A stretch of 11,168 bases of DNA from an uncultured Clostridia bacterium (GCA_947628555.1 CANRAI010000032.1:1-11168); one strand, 5' to 3'. Numbered from the stretch's first letter, positions 1 to 7,042 are shown. Numbers and translations: made by a program. Notes: a model not told the origin generated them from the letters alone.

Positions 1-489
1 GCAATACCAAACGGTGTTACCGCTATTAAAGAAGGTGCATTCTATGGTTACACAAGCCTTAAAGAAATAACCATACCTAACAGTGTTACTTCAATAGGCC
101 GTTGTGCGTTCTATGGTTGCACAAGCCTTACTGAAATAAACATTCCAGATAGCGTTGCTTCTATCGGAGAGGTCGCGTTCTTTTATTGCACTAACCTTAA
201 AGAAATAACCATACCCAACAGCGTTACTTCTATCGGCGAGGAGGCATTCGCTTGTTGCGAAAACCTTACAGAAATAAACATTCCCAAAAGCGTTACTTCT
301 ATCGGAGATAGTGCGTTCAGTGATTGCACAAGCCTTGAAAGAGTAATTTTTGAAAATACTGCGGGTTGGAAAGTTTCTCGAAATTCCGATATGTCAAATT
401 TCGAAGATATAAACGTTAGCGACCCCGAGCGAAATGCAGAAAATTTAAAAGATACATATTCCTGGTATTATTGGAAACGTGGCGAATGA
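1..489 (+). CDS. BspA-type leucine-rich-repeat protein, C-terminal part (5' end outside window)
   Basis: The frame is open from base 1 to a TGA at 487-489 (162 residues), with no start codon because the gene begins upstream. Residues 1-115 are five consecutive 23-residue repeats with the pattern x-I-P-x-S-V-T-x-I-x-x-x-A-F-x-x-C-x-x-L-x-x-I, the signature of BspA/TpLRR (LRR_5) repeats. The repeats are very similar in DNA as well, with a 69-bp period. Residues 116-162 leave the repeat and contain F-E-N-T-A-G-W and end in a W-Y-Y-W-K-R motif, which I recognise as the usual C-terminal cap of secreted LRR_5 proteins in gut Firmicutes. Such proteins are typically surface-exposed or secreted and have been linked to adhesion in BspA itself; the specific ligand here is unknown. 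No anchor or membrane segment follows the cap. The DNA looks more AT-rich than the housekeeping genes downstream. Family assignment is firm; function is not. Confidence 0.9.
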   Translation, partial: AIPNGVTAIKEGAFYGYTSLKEITIPNSVTSIGRCAFYGCTSLTEINIPDSVASIGEVAFFYCTNLKEITIPNSVTSIGEEAFACCENLTEINIPKSVTSIGDSAFSDCTSLERVIFENTAGWKVSRNSDMSNFEDINVSDPERNAENLKDTYSWYYWKRGE

Positions 490-518
490 AATTGCCGTAA
501 TTGCCCGCATTGAAAAAT

Positions 519-546
519 GGCGGCGCGGACGTTTGTCCGCGCCGCC
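519..546. terminator. GC-rich intrinsic terminator, probably bidirectional
   Basis: A perfect 12-bp stem (GGCGGCGCGGAC, 519-530) with a 4-nt loop (531-534) lies between two convergent genes. Read on the minus strand it is followed at once by ATTTTTC, a good U-tract, so it mainly ends the 64-residue gene at 565-759. Read on the plus strand it is followed by a weaker TTATGCTTTT and lies 30 nt after the repeat-protein stop. Confidence 0.85.
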
Positions 547-564
547 TTATGCTTTTGCGGAAAC

Positions 565-759
565 CTACGCGGAAACACCGCTGCATGATTTGTGCAAAAG
601 CCGCTCGTGCGTGTTCAGCCCCTTTAAGTTGTCAAGCTCAATCAAAAGCTCCTCCCTGTCATATAAGCGGATCTCCTCCGTCTTTTCCGTAATAAAAACT
701 TCGCAGTGGCGGCCGCGAATTAAATTTTTTTGTCTTTGAACATACGCCGTAAAATTCAT
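565..759 (-). CDS. Small protein of unknown function (64 aa)
   Basis: I do not recognise this protein. It is 64 residues, soluble-looking and rich in charged residues, with an I-R-L-Y-D-R-E-E-L-L-I-E-L-D stretch (about residues 30-43) that could be a strand followed by a helix. It has no signal peptide or membrane segment. Two cysteines occur, one in G-R-H-C-E and one near the C-terminus. Evidence that it is real: ATG at 757-759 is preceded by GGAGG (767-771) with 7-nt spacing, a sigma-A-like promoter lies upstream (803-831), and a strong terminator follows the TAG stop. It is divergent from the WYL regulator at 888-1811 and their promoters overlap, so it is the likely regulatory target of that protein. 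The overlapping + strand reading frames lack an SD and look spurious. Confidence 0.65.
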   Translation of the reverse strand: MNFTAYVQRQKNLIRGRHCEVFITEKTEEIRLYDREELLIELDNLKGLNTHERLLHKSCSGVSA

Positions 760-802
760 TTTTAAACCTCCGAACCGAATTATTGACTGTTTGCCTTTAT
801 TC

Positions 803-831
803 TATTTATTAATATTGACAAATACTGTCAG
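803..831 (-). promoter_or_regulatory. Promoter for the 64-aa small gene
   Basis: On the minus strand, CTGACA (826-831) is followed after exactly 17 nt by TAAATA (803-808), giving transcription into the small gene with a leader of roughly 35-40 nt. The -35 box is one arm of the shared palindrome at 816-830. Confidence 0.55.
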
Positions 832-843
832 GTATGGTAAAAT
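815..843 (+). promoter_or_regulatory. Promoter for the WYL regulator
   Basis: TTGACA (815-820) and TAAAAT (838-843) are separated by exactly 17 nt, a near-consensus sigma-A promoter about 45 nt upstream of the regulator's GTG start. The -35 box overlaps the left arm of the palindrome at 816-830. Confidence 0.8.
816..830. promoter_or_regulatory. Candidate operator palindrome shared by two divergent promoters
   Basis: TGACA-N5-TGTCA is a perfect inverted repeat with 5-bp arms. Its left arm lies in the -35 box of the rightward promoter and its right arm in the -35 box of the leftward promoter. A dimeric repressor bound here would block both. The obvious candidate is the adjacent WYL protein; this assignment is inferred from position and symmetry only. 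Confidence 0.5.
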
Positions 844-887
844 TTTTATAAATATTTTTTACGGTTTATTTTACGGAGGAAAGCACT

Positions 888-1811
888 GTGAAATTCCAGA
901 TTATGCTGAAAATTTTAACGCTTTTACTGTCGAAGCGGAAAATTACCGCGCGGGAAATTGCCGAAAGATACGAAATTTCGGTGCGAAGCGTGTATAGGTA
1001 TTTGGACGAACTGACTATTTGCGGCGTTCCGCTGAACGTGGCGCGCGGGCGCTACGGTGGGATTACGGTTGCCGACACATACAAGCTCCCGGCAGGATAT
1101 TTCACGCGGGAGGAATATTCCGCCGCCATTAACGCACTGAACGCCATGGCAAGCCAGATAGGCGACGAAAACATTATTTCCGCCCGCGAAAAGCTGGAAA
1201 GCAGGCAAAAATGCGAGCGGACGGGCACTTCCGTAAGCGGAAATATCATAGTTGACGGCGGGACCTGGGGAGATACTAAAAGATTTTCCGACAAGATGCA
1301 GGTGGTGGAACAAGCCGTGAACGAAGGCAAAAGCCTTATTATAGATTATATTTCGCGCGAGGGCGAACATTCGAGGCGGATAATAGACCCATATGTTTTG
1401 ATTTTTAAACAAAACGTATGGTACGTGTATGCGTTTTGTCACACAAAACAGAGTTTCAGGACCTTTAAAATAGGCAGAATACGCGGCGCGGCTTTTACGG
1501 GCGGAACTTTTGAAAAGCGGACGATAAGCCGCGACGAAATTCCCCTCGACTTTTACTATCCGACCGACAAACTTATTTCGGTAACTCTCGAAATAGAAAA
1601 AGCTTCGCTTGCGGACGCCGAAGAATGGCTGGGTATAGAAAATATCGAGCCGCGCGGAAAAAGTTTTATTGCCGACGTGACTTTGCCGAACGACAGCGGG
1701 CTTACGGGGAAAATTTTAAGCTACGGGGGCGCGGTCAAAGTGCTTGCGCCGCAAAGTCTTAAAGAAAAAGTTATCGCGGCGGCGGAAAAAATAAAGGACA
1801 TATACGCATAA
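888..1811 (+). CDS. HTH-WYL domain transcriptional regulator (YafY/DeoR-like), 307 aa
   Basis: A DNA-binding regulator with the standard WYL layout. Residues 4-60 form a winged helix-turn-helix (the A-R-E-I-A-E-R-Y-E-I-S-V-R-S-V-Y-R-Y-L recognition region at about 21-39). Residues about 137-210 are the WYL domain, with W-Y-V (178-180) in place of W-Y-L and the conserved R-T-F-K-I-G-R-I (191-198). About 228-305 is the C-terminal WCX extension. Length is normal for the family. WYL domains sense small molecules or nucleic-acid ligands; the ligand here is unknown. The start is a GTG at 888 with GGAGGA at 875-880 and 7-nt spacing, read from a near-consensus promoter at 815-843. The shared palindrome suggests autoregulation and control of the divergent 64-aa gene. 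The stop codon lies inside the downstream terminator hairpin. Confidence 0.9.
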   Translation: MKFQIMLKILTLLLSKRKITAREIAERYEISVRSVYRYLDELTICGVPLNVARGRYGGITVADTYKLPAGYFTREEYSAAINALNAMASQIGDENIISAREKLESRQKCERTGTSVSGNIIVDGGTWGDTKRFSDKMQVVEQAVNEGKSLIIDYISREGEHSRRIIDPYVLIFKQNVWYVYAFCHTKQSFRTFKIGRIRGAAFTGGTFEKRTISRDEIPLDFYYPTDKLISVTLEIEKASLADAEEWLGIENIEPRGKSFIADVTLPNDSGLTGKILSYGGAVKVLAPQSLKEKVIAAAEKIKDIYA

Positions 1812-1829
1812 ACGCGTATATGTCCTTTT
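1793..1829. terminator. Bidirectional intrinsic terminator between WYL gene and hinT
   Basis: A 15-bp perfect stem (1793-1807 with 1814-1828) and a 6-nt loop that contains the regulator's TAA stop. Plus-strand exit is CCTTTTAAAA. Minus-strand exit is a strong TTTATTTTTT, so the hairpin also ends the five-gene operon whose last gene stops at 1850. Confidence 0.85.
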
Positions 1830-1849
1830 AAAATCTGCCTATGGACGGG

Positions 1850-2188
1850 CTACCATTCAAGCGGCTGTCCGCCGAGAATATGAACGTGAAGGTGGCGGAC
1901 CGTCTGACCTGCGTCCTCGCCCTGGTTTATCACAAGGCGGTAGCCGTTTTCACAGCCGTTTTCGCGCGCGACGGCGGGTATCTTCGCAAAAATGTGCGCA
2001 AGATATTTACCGCCCTCTTCCCCTGCTTCCGAAAGCAACGCGAAGTGGGTTTTGGGAACGGCGAGAAGGTGAACTTTCGCCTTGGGCTCTATGTCCTTGA
2101 AAACAAGCGTCATATCGTCCTCATAGACCTTTGCGGAGGGAATTTCTCCCTTTATTATTTTGCAGAAAAGGCAATCGTTATTCAGCAT
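1850..2188 (-). CDS. hinT: HIT family nucleotide-binding hydrolase (HinT-like), 112 aa
   Basis: A small histidine-triad protein. The catalytic motif H-L-H-V-H (H99, H101, H103) lies near the C-terminus, and the N-terminus has the C-L-F-C-K-I-I-x-G-E-I-P start (C6, C9) typical of bacterial Hint proteins. Hint enzymes hydrolyse purine nucleoside phosphoramidates and aminoacyl-adenylates in the cytoplasm. The length is normal, although the chain ends at ...GGQPLEW, a few residues earlier than many homologues. ATG at 2186-2188 has AAGGAG 8 nt upstream and overlaps the end of the PrsW-like gene by 11 bp, so it is the last gene of the operon and probably translationally coupled. Transcription ends at the hairpin at 1793-1829. 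Confidence 0.93.
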   Translation of the reverse strand: MLNNDCLFCKIIKGEIPSAKVYEDDMTLVFKDIEPKAKVHLLAVPKTHFALLSEAGEEGGKYLAHIFAKIPAVARENGCENGYRLVINQGEDAGQTVRHLHVHILGGQPLEW

Positions 2189-3962
2189 ATTTATTTCTCC
2201 TTATCTTTGATTTTAATATTATATAGCTTAAACCGCAGCCGATGAAAGCCGCGCCGAAAACCGACGTGAAAACAATGGACTCCGTGCGTCTGACGGAGAC
2301 GGCTTCCCCCATCATAACGCGGTAGCCGCCCGTCTTGCCCGTATAAAGGGCGACGCATTTTTCGTTTACGATAAAATAATTTAATTTTTTGAAAGCGGCG
2401 CCTTCCTCGGGCTCGGCTTCCGAATTAGGCACGTAAATCGTTTGGCAGCCGTATATACCGTCCTCATATTCAAGAGATATACTTTGCAACTCCCACCTGC
2501 GGGCGTATCTGGGCGCGGCGCTGTCGGGGGCGTAAATAATTTCGAACTCGTCGTTTTTAATATCGTCTTTCAGAATATAAATTTGCTCTCCGTTAACCTT
2601 TACGAAAAGATTGTTTTTATCGTCCTTGAATACGGTATATCGGGAATAGGCGTATCTGAAACGGTAGTAATAATCCCCGTAAATCTCCCTTTGGGTGACC
2701 GCAGAAACTTCGCCGTCGGGCGGCGACCATGTGAACTGATAGTTATAATAATTGCTGAAAAGGTCCGTCCTATCCTTGTGGTCGCCCTTGTATTTTCTTT
2801 CGAAATCGGGCGAAAAATCCATACCGTTCTCGGCTAAGGCTTTCGCCTCTTCGAACGTTTGGCAATCCACGTAGATATAATTTTCATAACCGCCGTAAAC
2901 GCAAGTAGGTCCGAAAAGCATAGACGAAAAAGCGAAAACCGCGCAGGCGGCAAGTACATTTAAGGCAAATTTTTTCTTCTCCGCACGCGAAAGGACGGGT
3001 ACGGAAGAGATATACAGGACTAAATTCCCTTCAATATTCCCTTCGGATTTTTCGGCTTTTGAGGGCGCGAACATGCACAACTGCCCATACGGCAAAAATT
3101 CACGCCTGCTTACGGCGACGATGTAAATCAAAAACGCGATAGACATAATTCCCGTCGCGGCGCTTATCGGATAGCCTTTCCACCCTCCGAAAGCGGGAAT
3201 AAGCGGGAAATTCACGAAAAAGTGCATCGTGAAATCGAACGCAAGGACAAGGTAAGTTTTAAGCTTTCTCCACGGTTTTTTATCCGAAAGCGCCCAGCCG
3301 AAAGCCGCCGCCCACGCAGCGTGCGAAAAGGGCGTGCCAAGCGCACGGAAGAGCGCGTTCAGCGTCGCGGGCGACAACCCGTAATAGCTGGTAACGAAGC
3401 CCTGCGTGTACATATACCACATGTTTTCAAACGCCGAAAAACCGCCCCCGACTGCCGCGCCTATCAATAAATACGCATATGTATCGCGTTTTTTCAAAAA
3501 TCTAACGATAATAAGCGTTGTAAGGACCTTGCCCGTTTCCTCCACGAAAGCCGTCCACGCCTGCGCAGCGTACGCGGCTTTCACGCTAAAAATTCCGTAT
3601 AAAACATATGCGAAAGAGGAAGAAAGCAATCCCCCCGCAAACAGCGCCGCGACAGGCGCAAACAGTGAAATCGTGCGCTGCGGATACAGCTCGTACAATA
3701 GCACGATAAACGTTAAATCGGCAAATATCCCGCCGGCGAAAGCGACGGCTATGAAATTGATGTCGGATAAACTGTACCCCAGACAAATCAAAGAAAACAA
3801 CAAAAAGCAAACCAGAAATACACGCGAATAAAACCACGGGTAGGGGGTTTTCCCCTTTCCGCCGTTCCCGCGCGACAAAACTTCCGCATAATCCTCCTTA
3901 GAACGGGGGCGGAACGTTTCGTAGAAATACCTTTTGATACCTTCCTTAATTTTTATCTTCAT
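2178..3962 (-). CDS. PrsW-family intramembrane metalloprotease with large C-terminal extracytoplasmic domain (594 aa)
   Basis: The N-terminal part is a multi-pass membrane domain carrying the PrsW signatures: F-V-E-E-T-G-K (E141, E142, K145), F-E-N-M-W-Y (E179) and histidines at H214 (S-H-A-A-W) and H247 (T-M-H-F-F). PrsW proteases cut anti-sigma factors such as RsiW in Bacillus subtilis. Family members are often about 200-300 residues; this one has about 290 more. After a membrane segment at about 332-352 comes a charged, Tyr-rich region (about 353-560), predicted outside the cell, and a final membrane helix at about 562-584. I see no recognisable domain in the extra part. The start chosen is ATG at 3960-3962 (GGAAG 6 nt upstream), overlapping mtaB by 17 bp; an upstream TTG at 4004 would add 14 residues but has no SD. 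Its target is unknown, since no sigma/anti-sigma pair is in the window. Confidence 0.82.
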   Translation of the reverse strand: MKIKIKEGIKRYFYETFRPRSKEDYAEVLSRGNGGKGKTPYPWFYSRVFLVCFLLFSLICLGYSLSDINFIAVAFAGGIFADLTFIVLLYELYPQRTISLFAPVAALFAGGLLSSSFAYVLYGIFSVKAAYAAQAWTAFVEETGKVLTTLIIVRFLKKRDTYAYLLIGAAVGGGFSAFENMWYMYTQGFVTSYYGLSPATLNALFRALGTPFSHAAWAAAFGWALSDKKPWRKLKTYLVLAFDFTMHFFVNFPLIPAFGGWKGYPISAATGIMSIAFLIYIVAVSRREFLPYGQLCMFAPSKAEKSEGNIEGNLVLYISSVPVLSRAEKKKFALNVLAACAVFAFSSMLFGPTCVYGGYENYIYVDCQTFEEAKALAENGMDFSPDFERKYKGDHKDRTDLFSNYYNYQFTWSPPDGEVSAVTQREIYGDYYYRFRYAYSRYTVFKDDKNNLFVKVNGEQIYILKDDIKNDEFEIIYAPDSAAPRYARRWELQSISLEYEDGIYGCQTIYVPNSEAEPEEGAAFKKLNYFIVNEKCVALYTGKTGGYRVMMGEAVSVRRTESIVFTSVFGAAFIGCGLSYIILKSKIRRNKYAE

Positions 3963-5175
3963 ACACAACTTCCGCAAGCGCGCCGTCGGCGTACGAGCCG
4001 ACAAGTTTCACGCTGTAAATTTTACCCGAAGTCAGCTCGCCCGTCACGTAAACGCGAATGTAGTTCCCCGCATAGCCGCAGGTGTAACCGCCGCAGGATT
4101 CTTCGGCTATAAAGGTTAGCGTTCTGCCGAAAAAACGCGATACGTATTTGATTTCTGCCGCTTTTGCGGCTTTTGTAAGGCGGGATACCCTCTCCTCTTT
4201 CACACTTTGCGGCAGCTCCTTCATTTTAAACGCAACCGTGCCCTCCCTCGGCGAAAAGGAAAAGCAATGCACCCTTGAAAAGCCCGCTTCCCCTATAATG
4301 GAAAGACTGTCGGAAAAATCCTTTTCCGTTTCCGTGGGAAATCCCGATATGATGTCCGTTGTAATTGCCGCGTCGGGAAAAAAACGGTATATAAGCGCGC
4401 ATTTTTCAAGATATTCTTCGCGAGTGTAATGCCTGCTCATCGCTTTCAGCACCGCCGTGCTTCCGCTTTGCAGCGAAAGGTGGAATTGCGGCGCGAAATC
4501 TTTAAGCGCCTTTAAGGCGTTTAAAAATTCCTCGGTGATTACAGAACATTCCAAAGACCCGATACGTATGCGATTTTTTACGTTTTTCAGCGAATTTATA
4601 AGTTCGGGCAATCTACGCCCGCCGTCGTTATAGGAGGAAATATTTATGCCGTTCAGCACAATTTCGGGGCTGTTGCACACCCCTATTTCAGCGCAAATAT
4701 CTTCGATAGTGCGCGATTTTTCCCTGCCGCGGAGATAGGGTATCACGCAGTAAGAGCAGAAGTTGTTGCAGCCGTCCTGAATTTTTATAAAAGCGCGGGT
4801 TTTGGTCTGTTTGGGATAACACGGCATACCACATTCGCCGCCGAAGTCCGCGCAGACGGCTTCGCAAACGGCGTTTTTATCGCCCGAAACGCATACGAAC
4901 GCCGCGCCCTTTTCCTTGAACGGCTCAGCGTTTTTGACAGAGGCGCAGCCGCACACATAAATTTTCGCGTCGGGATTGAACTTGCGGGCGCGCGCCATAA
5001 GCTGGCGGCTCTTTTTTTCGGCTTCCCGAGTGACGGCGCAGGTATTCAGAACGTAAATATCGGCATAGCCCAGCTTGTCCGAAACTTCCCAGCCGTTCTT
5101 TTCCAATCCCGCCATTATCGAAGCCGATTCCGTCTCGTTTACTTTACAGCCGAGGGTAAAGACCACCGCTTTCAT
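3946..5175 (-). CDS. mtaB: tRNA (N6-threonylcarbamoyladenosine-37-C2) methylthiotransferase MtaB, 409 aa
   Basis: A radical-SAM methylthiotransferase that adds a methylthio group to t6A37 of tRNAs reading ANN codons. The N-terminal domain has the three cluster cysteines C10 (T-L-G-C-K-V-N-E-T-E, the MtaB version of the motif), C46 (N-T-C-A-V-T) and C77. The radical SAM site is C-N-N-F-C-S-Y-C (C136, C140, C143). Residues about 350-409 fit a TRAM domain for tRNA binding. Length and the G-C-K-V-N motif favour MtaB over MiaB or RimO. The ATG at 5173-5175 overlaps the rsmE stop as ATGA, so translation is probably coupled. The gene order prmA-rsmE-mtaB matches Bacillus yqeT-yqeU-yqeV. Confidence 0.93.
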   Translation of the reverse strand: MKAVVFTLGCKVNETESASIMAGLEKNGWEVSDKLGYADIYVLNTCAVTREAEKKSRQLMARARKFNPDAKIYVCGCASVKNAEPFKEKGAAFVCVSGDKNAVCEAVCADFGGECGMPCYPKQTKTRAFIKIQDGCNNFCSYCVIPYLRGREKSRTIEDICAEIGVCNSPEIVLNGINISSYNDGGRRLPELINSLKNVKNRIRIGSLECSVITEEFLNALKALKDFAPQFHLSLQSGSTAVLKAMSRHYTREEYLEKCALIYRFFPDAAITTDIISGFPTETEKDFSDSLSIIGEAGFSRVHCFSFSPREGTVAFKMKELPQSVKEERVSRLTKAAKAAEIKYVSRFFGRTLTFIAEESCGGYTCGYAGNYIRVYVTGELTSGKIYSVKLVGSYADGALAEVVYEDKN

Positions 5176-5903
5176 TCAAGTTCCCCCAGCGCATAAGCGG
5201 TAAGCGTGCACAAAGCCACAGCAGCGGTTTCTGCGCGAAGTATGCGCTTGCCGAGCGAAATCCCCTTGAACCCCAGCGATTTTGCATACATATATTCTTT
5301 TTCGGAAAATCCGCCCTCGCTGCCGACTACCAAAACGGTAGCGCCGCAAAGTTTCGAAAGCCAAATTTCAGACTTTCCGGCAAATTCGCAGGCGAACAGT
5401 TTGTTTTCAAAGCCTTCCGCCGACTTCAACGCGGCGGCGAAATCGGGAAAATATTCTATTTTCGGCGCGCAGGCGCGCAGGCATTGCTTTGTAGCCTCCC
5501 GCGCAACTTTTTTCAGGCGTTCAAGCTTGTTTTTGTTCATATATGCCGAACTGTATTCTGAGGAGAAAAAGGCTATTCCGCCCGCCCCCAGCTCGGTAGC
5601 TTTCTGCACGATAAGTTCGTTTTTATCGGCGTTTTTCAGAAATCCGCACATAAGATAAATCGCCGTTTGGGGCTCTTTATCGCAGAGCGAATCCCCCGTT
5701 ACGTGTGCGATTAAACGGCTTTTTTCAACCTTTTGCACCACGGCGGAATACTCTTTGCCCGCGCCGTCCAAAAGGACTATTTCATCGCCTGCGGCAACCC
5801 TTAAAACGGTTTTGGCGTGGATAAATTCTTCACCGTCCAGAACGACTTCGCGCTCCTCTGGATAATTTAATTTTTCGGCAAAAAAGCGGCGGGGCGTACT
5901 CAT
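5172..5903 (-). CDS. rsmE: 16S rRNA (uracil1498-N3)-methyltransferase RsmE, 243 aa
   Basis: A SPOUT-class methyltransferase that methylates U1498 of 16S rRNA. The N-terminal residues (S-T-P-R-R-F-F) and PUA-like region are followed by the conserved K-A-T-E-L-G (101-106), and the knotted SAM site is visible as V-V-G-S-E-G-G-F-S (192-200) and L-G-K-R-I-L-R-A-E-T-A (217-227). The G-S-E-G-G form differs from the common G-P-E-G-G at one residue. I place the start at ATG 5901-5903, which overlaps the prmA stop as ATGA and gives the normal family length. A GTG at 5925-5927 would add eight residues unlike the family N-terminus, and its upstream purines are too close. No SD precedes the chosen ATG, consistent with translational coupling to prmA. 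Confidence 0.93.
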   Translation of the reverse strand: MSTPRRFFAEKLNYPEEREVVLDGEEFIHAKTVLRVAAGDEIVLLDGAGKEYSAVVQKVEKSRLIAHVTGDSLCDKEPQTAIYLMCGFLKNADKNELIVQKATELGAGGIAFFSSEYSSAYMNKNKLERLKKVAREATKQCLRACAPKIEYFPDFAAALKSAEGFENKLFACEFAGKSEIWLSKLCGATVLVVGSEGGFSEKEYMYAKSLGFKGISLGKRILRAETAAVALCTLTAYALGELE

Positions 5904-6838
5904 GCTTTGAATGACAGGGCTATCCACTCGCCCTCTTTTATTTTTTTATCGAGAATAAGATTTTGGGCCGTGAACGCTTCCAAAACCATTTGCAGGCGGC
6001 TTTCAATAATTCCGCTTAGAATAAGCGCGCCACCCTTTTTAAGATTTTTGGGAATGGACGGCGCAAGTCCGCAAAGAATTTCCGCCGTTATGTTTGCAAG
6101 CATTATGTCGCCCTTTATATTGCTGTCGTCCAAAAGATTTGAGTGGGTGACTATTATCCTGTTTTCGACGCCGTTTATTTGCGCGTTGTGCTTTGCGCTC
6201 TCCACGGCGACGTAATCTATATCGGTGAGATACGCAAGTTTTGCGCCGAGTTTTACGGCGGATATGCCCAAAATACCGCTGCCGCAGCCCACGTCTATGC
6301 ACACGCTGTCGGGCGTGAGATATTCCTGCAACAGCTTGACACACATTGCCGTAGTTTCGTGCTCGCCCGTGCCGAACGCCATATTGCTGTCAAGCAGAAC
6401 TTTCTTTTCGCCCTCTTTTTCGGCGTAATCTATCCATTCGGGACAGACCACGATATTTCCGAGGTGTATCGGGCGGAAATGCTTTTTCCAAATTTCAATC
6501 CAGTCGTCGCCCTCCACCTCGCGGCGGGAGGTTTCAAGCGTGCCGAGGTTCAAAACGCCCTCGCTGTTGCGCGACAATTCCTCCAAATCCTCCCTGATTT
6601 TGGGAAGAACCGTTCCCGTCTCTTCCGCGGGCACGAACGCCTTGACAAGAACGTCCCCGCGCTCGTTTAAAATATCCTCGTCTATGTAATCCCAATACAT
6701 AGCCTTGTTCTGTTGCAGGGCAATCACGTCCTTTACATCCGAAATGGCTACGCCGTAATTTGTATAACTCCACATTATGTCGGCTATAAGTTCGCTGCCC
6801 TCGGTTGTGGTGTGAATAGTGTATTCGCAGAATTTCAT
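5900..6838 (-). CDS. prmA: Ribosomal protein L11 methyltransferase PrmA, 312 aa
   Basis: A class I SAM-dependent methyltransferase that trimethylates ribosomal protein L11. Residues 1-100 are the substrate-recognition domain. W-K-K-H-F-R-P (117-123) leads into the catalytic domain, with F-G-T-G-E-H-E-T-T (155-163), SAM motif I D-V-G-C-G-S-G-I-L-G (182-191), the acidic motif T-D-I-D (205-208) and N-I-T-A-E-I-L (249-255). All key motifs are intact and the length is normal. It is the first gene of the five-gene operon. The ATG at 6836-6838 fits the family N-terminus, but no SD precedes it; instead a promoter ends 6 nt upstream (6845-6873), suggesting a leaderless transcript. In Bacillus this gene follows dnaJ; here dnaJ is absent and the operon starts with prmA. 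Confidence 0.94.
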   Translation of the reverse strand: MKFCEYTIHTTTEGSELIADIMWSYTNYGVAISDVKDVIALQQNKAMYWDYIDEDILNERGDVLVKAFVPAEETGTVLPKIREDLEELSRNSEGVLNLGTLETSRREVEGDDWIEIWKKHFRPIHLGNIVVCPEWIDYAEKEGEKKVLLDSNMAFGTGEHETTAMCVKLLQEYLTPDSVCIDVGCGSGILGISAVKLGAKLAYLTDIDYVAVESAKHNAQINGVENRIIVTHSNLLDDSNIKGDIMLANITAEILCGLAPSIPKNLKKGGALILSGIIESRLQMVLEAFTAQNLILDKKIKEGEWIALSFKA

Positions 6839-6844
6839 AAATTT

Positions 6845-6873
6845 ATTTTAACATTAAGCGCGGCTTTTTGCAA
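6845..6873 (-). promoter_or_regulatory. Promoter of the prmA operon, leaderless geometry
   Basis: Minus strand TTGCAA (6868-6873), 17-nt spacer, TAAAAT (6845-6850). Only 6 nt separate the -10 box from the prmA ATG, so transcription should start at or within a base or two of the start codon. Confidence 0.6.
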
Positions 6874-6892
6874 GCGGTTTGATAATAGGAAT

Positions 6893-6922
6893 GCGGCGGC
6901 GGGCAATTTTGCCCGCCGCCGC
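6893..6922. terminator. GC-rich hairpin, probable terminator of the redox gene pair
   Basis: A 12-bp perfect stem (GCGGCGGCGGGC, 6893-6904; 6911-6922) with loop AATTTT. It lies about 120 nt after the stop of the thioredoxin-reductase-like gene and just upstream of the prmA promoter. The U-tract on the minus strand is poor (ATTCCTATTATC), so termination efficiency is uncertain. Confidence 0.5.
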
Positions 6923-6951
6923 ACTATGTTATGGTTTTTATTTGACTATCC

Positions 6952-7032
6952 GCTATGTAAGGAAAGCAAGCGACGACCGCAGCGAGTGTACACAGAAGTA
7001 CACGAACAAGGCGGCGCGGAGCTTGACATAGC
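6952..7032. repeat. 81-bp imperfect palindrome, candidate interspersed non-coding element
   Basis: The outer arms GCTATGT (6952-6958) and ACATAGC (7026-7032) are perfect inverted repeats, and the centre is a hairpin GTGTAC-ACAGAA-GTACAC (6986-7003). Between them the two sides pair partly, including AAG/CTT next to the outer arms and CCGC/GCGG near the centre. It lies wholly between the redox gene and the 6893-6922 hairpin. The architecture is that of a short palindromic interspersed element; only one copy is in the window, so repetition in the genome is not shown. Confidence 0.45.
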
Positions 7033-7042
7033 AGAACGACGC

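Noticed and set aside
1..345. Regular 69-bp repeats as a possible CRISPR array or satellite
   Set aside because: The units are in frame, have no unique spacers and encode LRR_5 repeats.
924..1442. 172-aa minus-strand frame inside the WYL gene
   Set aside because: It is the complement of a clear WYL-domain coding region and has no SD, motif or promoter of its own.
3963..4004. Upstream TTG start for the PrsW-like gene
   Set aside because: TTG at 4004 lacks an SD and would extend further into mtaB, while ATG 3962 has GGAAG at good spacing and the compact overlap seen throughout this operon.
5904..5927. GTG start adding eight residues to RsmE
   Set aside because: The ATGA overlap with prmA, the normal family length and the S-T-P-R-R-F-F N-terminus all favour the ATG at 5903.
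6893..6922. GC-rich hairpin as a regulatory site of prmA
   Set aside because: It lies upstream of the -35 box of prmA on the minus strand and is better explained as the end of the preceding transcription unit.
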